Shown here piece after piece: positions 62,024 to 64,000 of a stretch of DNA of 64,000 bases. Positions within the stretch are counted from its first letter, which is position 1. Each line of letters begins with the position of its first letter. A program made the translations under genes and the position numbers. Location of the stretch: positions 2,606,001 through 2,670,000 of the forward strand of contig NZ_CP056775.1 in NCBI RefSeq assembly GCF_016894445.1. Direction: 5' to 3'. The DNA comes from Dyadobacter sandarakinus. GTDB taxonomy: Bacteria > Bacteroidota > Bacteroidia > Cytophagales > Spirosomataceae. Below the pieces are notes generated by a model that saw nothing but the letters and a program-made list of their open reading frames with translations, did no database searches and was not told where the DNA came from.

Positions 62024-62044
62024 CCTGATCAATACCAGATCAGG
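62024..62044. promoter_or_regulatory. Inverted repeat before the GH92 gene
   Basis: CCTGATC (62024-62030) and GATCAGG (62038-62044) form a perfect 7-bp inverted repeat with a 7-base spacer, 51 bases before the GH92 start. It may be an operator or leader hairpin. It differs from the GntR-type dyad at 61926-61945. Confidence 0.35.
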
Positions 62045-62095
62045 TACCCGGGTTTATATCATACAATGAGCAGTTTTAAATCCGGATCCATCTAT

Positions 62096-64000
62096 ATGAA
62101 AGCCAGGTTCAGCGTAGCAGTGGCATTATTGGTCATGCATTTGGCAGGTGCGCGCACAGCAGCACAGGATGTGTTAAAGTATGTTGATCCTGATATCGGT
62201 ACAGCGCACAGCCGCTGGTTTTTTTACACGCCGGCGGCAGTCCCTTACGGCATGGCCAAACTTGCCCCGTCGACCAACGCGCATTACGGCAACCCTTCCG
62301 GCTGGGAAGCTGTCGGGTATGATACGCGGCAAAATTCCATTGAGGGATTTGTGCATTTTCATGAATGGCAGATCGGCGGGGTGAGCTATATGCCCGCTAC
62401 CGGCACTCTCAAAACCAGGCCCGGCGATCTGGAAGGTACCAATACGGGTTACCGGTCCCGGTTCGACAGGAAAAATCAGGTGGCACAGCCTGGCTACTAC
62501 AAGGTACTGCTGGACGATTACCAGATCACCGCGGAGCTTACCGCCACCAAAAGGGTGGGCTTTCAGCGCTATACCTTTCCCGAAAGTAAGCAGGCGCATA
62601 TCATCCTGGATATCGGCAACAAGCAGGGCGAAAGCGACATGGTAACGGATGCCGGTATCAAAATGCTCGACGATACGCACTTTGAAGGTTTTGTGATCAC
62701 CTATCCCAGGTATGTAAAAACTTACGATCCCGAGGGAAAGGTCGCCATGTATTTTTATGGTGAAATCAGCAAAAAACCGGCCGATGTAAGTGCATTTACT
62801 GCTGATCAGATCCAGGGACATCAGAAAAGCGCCACCGGCAAAGGTGCCGGGCTTGCGCTCCATTTCCAGACAAAAAACCAGGAAACGATTGAGGTGAAAA
62901 CCGGCTTATCGTACACCTCCTGTGCCAATGCCAGGCAAAACTTTATGGCCGAAGCAAAAGGGCTGTCGTTTGACAAAGCAAAAACAGAGGCGCAAAAAAC
63001 CTGGCAGCAGCAGCTGGGCAAATTTGCTGTGGACGACCCGGATGAACCCAATAAAATCAAATTTTATACCGGGTTATACCATGCCCTACTGGGCCGGGGC
63101 ATCGCCAGCGATGTGAACGGTGCCTACCCGAAGCACGGTGGCCAGGTGGGGCAGCTGCCAAAGCAGAACGGCAGGCAAATGCCCTTTGAATTCATCAATA
63201 CAGATGCTATCTGGGGGGCTTTCTGGAACATTACGCAGCTATGGTCGCTATCGTACCCGGAATGGTACGGCAGCTTCGTAAACACACATTTACAGATATT
63301 CAGGGACAAAGGCTGGTTCGGCGACGGCATTGCCAATAGTGAATTTGTATCCGGCGTGGGGACCAATTTTGTGGGTCTTGCCATTGCGGGAGCCTACCAG
63401 GCAGGCATCCGCAACTATGATACAGCTCTGGCGTACCAAGCCGTAAAAGCCAACGAACTAAACTACCGGAACCGTCCTGCCGGCTCGGGCAAGCTGGACA
63501 TCAAAGCATTTCTTAAGCATGGCTTTGTGCCTTTTCCGGAAAACGCCGGGCAGGATTTCATAACTGATTCCCTTGGCTCCACCTTCGCAGGCTCCCATAC
63601 ACTGGAATACAGTTACAGTGCATTTGCTGCTGCACAAATGGCGAGCGCATTGGGCAAAACGGAAGATTATAATCAGTTTATCAAATTGTCGAACGGCTGG
63701 CGGGAGATCTTCAACCCGGAAAGCAAGCTGATGCACCCGAAGACCGCTGCCGGCATTTTTATACCAAAATTTGATCCGTACCAGCCCTGGCGGGGTTTTC
63801 AGGAAGGGAATGCAGTGCAATATACTTTTTATGTACCGCACAACCCGGCCGGACTCATCGGAGCGATCGGCAGGGACAGTTTCAACAGCAGGCTGGACAG
63901 TATTTTCACGGTATCGGAAAAACTTGGTTTCGGCGGAGGCAAAACGATCGACGCATTTGCAGGCATCAACTCCATTTACAATCATGGCAACCAGCCCAAC
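62096..64000 (+). CDS. GH92-family alpha-mannosidase, 3' end beyond the window
   Basis: The first 635 residues of a second exported GH92 enzyme; the frame is open to the last base. I chose ATG 62096 (MKARFSVAVALLVMHLAGARTAAQ, a signal peptide); an in-frame ATG at 62066 would add ten residues. Motifs are YVDPDIGTAHSRWFFYTPAAVPYG, GFVHFHEWQIGG, FINTDAIWGAFWNITQLWS, HTLEYSYSAFAAA, WRGFQEGNAVQYTFYVPHN (with the likely acid Glu) and the final YNHGNQPN. It is only distantly similar to the 4200-6431 enzyme and so may have another linkage preference. It is divergent from the mannose/hexose operon. Confidence 0.95.
   Translation, partial: MKARFSVAVALLVMHLAGARTAAQDVLKYVDPDIGTAHSRWFFYTPAAVPYGMAKLAPSTNAHYGNPSGWEAVGYDTRQNSIEGFVHFHEWQIGGVSYMPATGTLKTRPGDLEGTNTGYRSRFDRKNQVAQPGYYKVLLDDYQITAELTATKRVGFQRYTFPESKQAHIILDIGNKQGESDMVTDAGIKMLDDTHFEGFVITYPRYVKTYDPEGKVAMYFYGEISKKPADVSAFTADQIQGHQKSATGKGAGLALHFQTKNQETIEVKTGLSYTSCANARQNFMAEAKGLSFDKAKTEAQKTWQQQLGKFAVDDPDEPNKIKFYTGLYHALLGRGIASDVNGAYPKHGGQVGQLPKQNGRQMPFEFINTDAIWGAFWNITQLWSLSYPEWYGSFVNTHLQIFRDKGWFGDGIANSEFVSGVGTNFVGLAIAGAYQAGIRNYDTALAYQAVKANELNYRNRPAGSGKLDIKAFLKHGFVPFPENAGQDFITDSLGSTFAGSHTLEYSYSAFAAAQMASALGKTEDYNQFIKLSNGWREIFNPESKLMHPKTAAGIFIPKFDPYQPWRGFQEGNAVQYTFYVPHNPAGLIGAIGRDSFNSRLDSIFTVSEKLGFGGGKTIDAFAGINSIYNHGNQPN

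Noticed and set aside
62174..62863. 229-codon minus-strand frame at the right end
   Set aside because: Antisense to the second GH92 gene, which has many family motifs.

Overview
The window looks like chromosomal DNA of a Bacteroidota member, most likely a Cytophagales/Spirosomaceae organism such as Dyadobacter (the genus is inference). The evidence is SusC/SusD pairs, proteins with type IX secretion (T9SS) sorting tails, Bacteroidota-type promoters (TTTG, then a spacer, then TAnnTTTG), little Shine-Dalgarno signal, and mid-GC DNA packed with glycan-use genes. I saw no rRNA, tRNA, CRISPR array or insertion sequence.

Layout. 1-2061: end of a SusC receptor and its SusD partner, closed by a terminator. 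2289-4084: BlaI-type repressor and M56 antirepressor, with a palindromic operator on the promoter. 4200-8032 (minus): GH92 alpha-mannosidase and a GH5-like hydrolase. 8269-16016 (minus): iron or siderophore uptake block (TonB receptor, DUF4374 lipoprotein, AraC regulator, two small membrane proteins, PepSY protein, DUF4198 protein). 16453-21674 (minus): two related T9SS-secreted repeat proteins. 21922-23523 (minus): GT39-like membrane protein. 23778-25372: small lipoprotein with a 39-bp tandem repeat, ModE-type regulator, and a molybdopterin-fold protein. 25613-26857: outer-membrane barrel candidate.

26908-43846 is the most coherent region. A minus-strand AgaS-type SIS protein, PfkB kinase and class II aldolase form a tagatose/galactosamine-6-phosphate route. 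Divergent from it lie an S9 peptidase and an EamA transporter. A plus-strand run follows: two paralogous beta-propellers, a GH123/DUF4091 enzyme, a DUF5107-TPR protein, a secreted esterase, a lone ACT-domain protein and a DeoR/AgaR-like regulator. A GH20 hexosaminidase and a complete SusC/SusD pair (47115-54403) lie just beyond. Together they suggest use of a beta-linked GalNAc/hexosamine glycan.

43939-46839 is an AT-richer insert with a HigBA-like toxin-antitoxin pair, an MNT-HEPN fusion, an Rpn-family nuclease and a DoxX protein. 54511-55533 is a luciferase-like monooxygenase. 55767-61893 (minus) is a mannose/hexose operon: DUF4185/5005 lipoprotein, sugar porter, ROK kinase, mannose-6-phosphate isomerase with an unusual N-terminal domain, and GntR regulator. 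Divergent from it is a second GH92 mannosidase cut by the window end. That region fits mannoside uptake, phosphorylation and isomerisation under GntR control.
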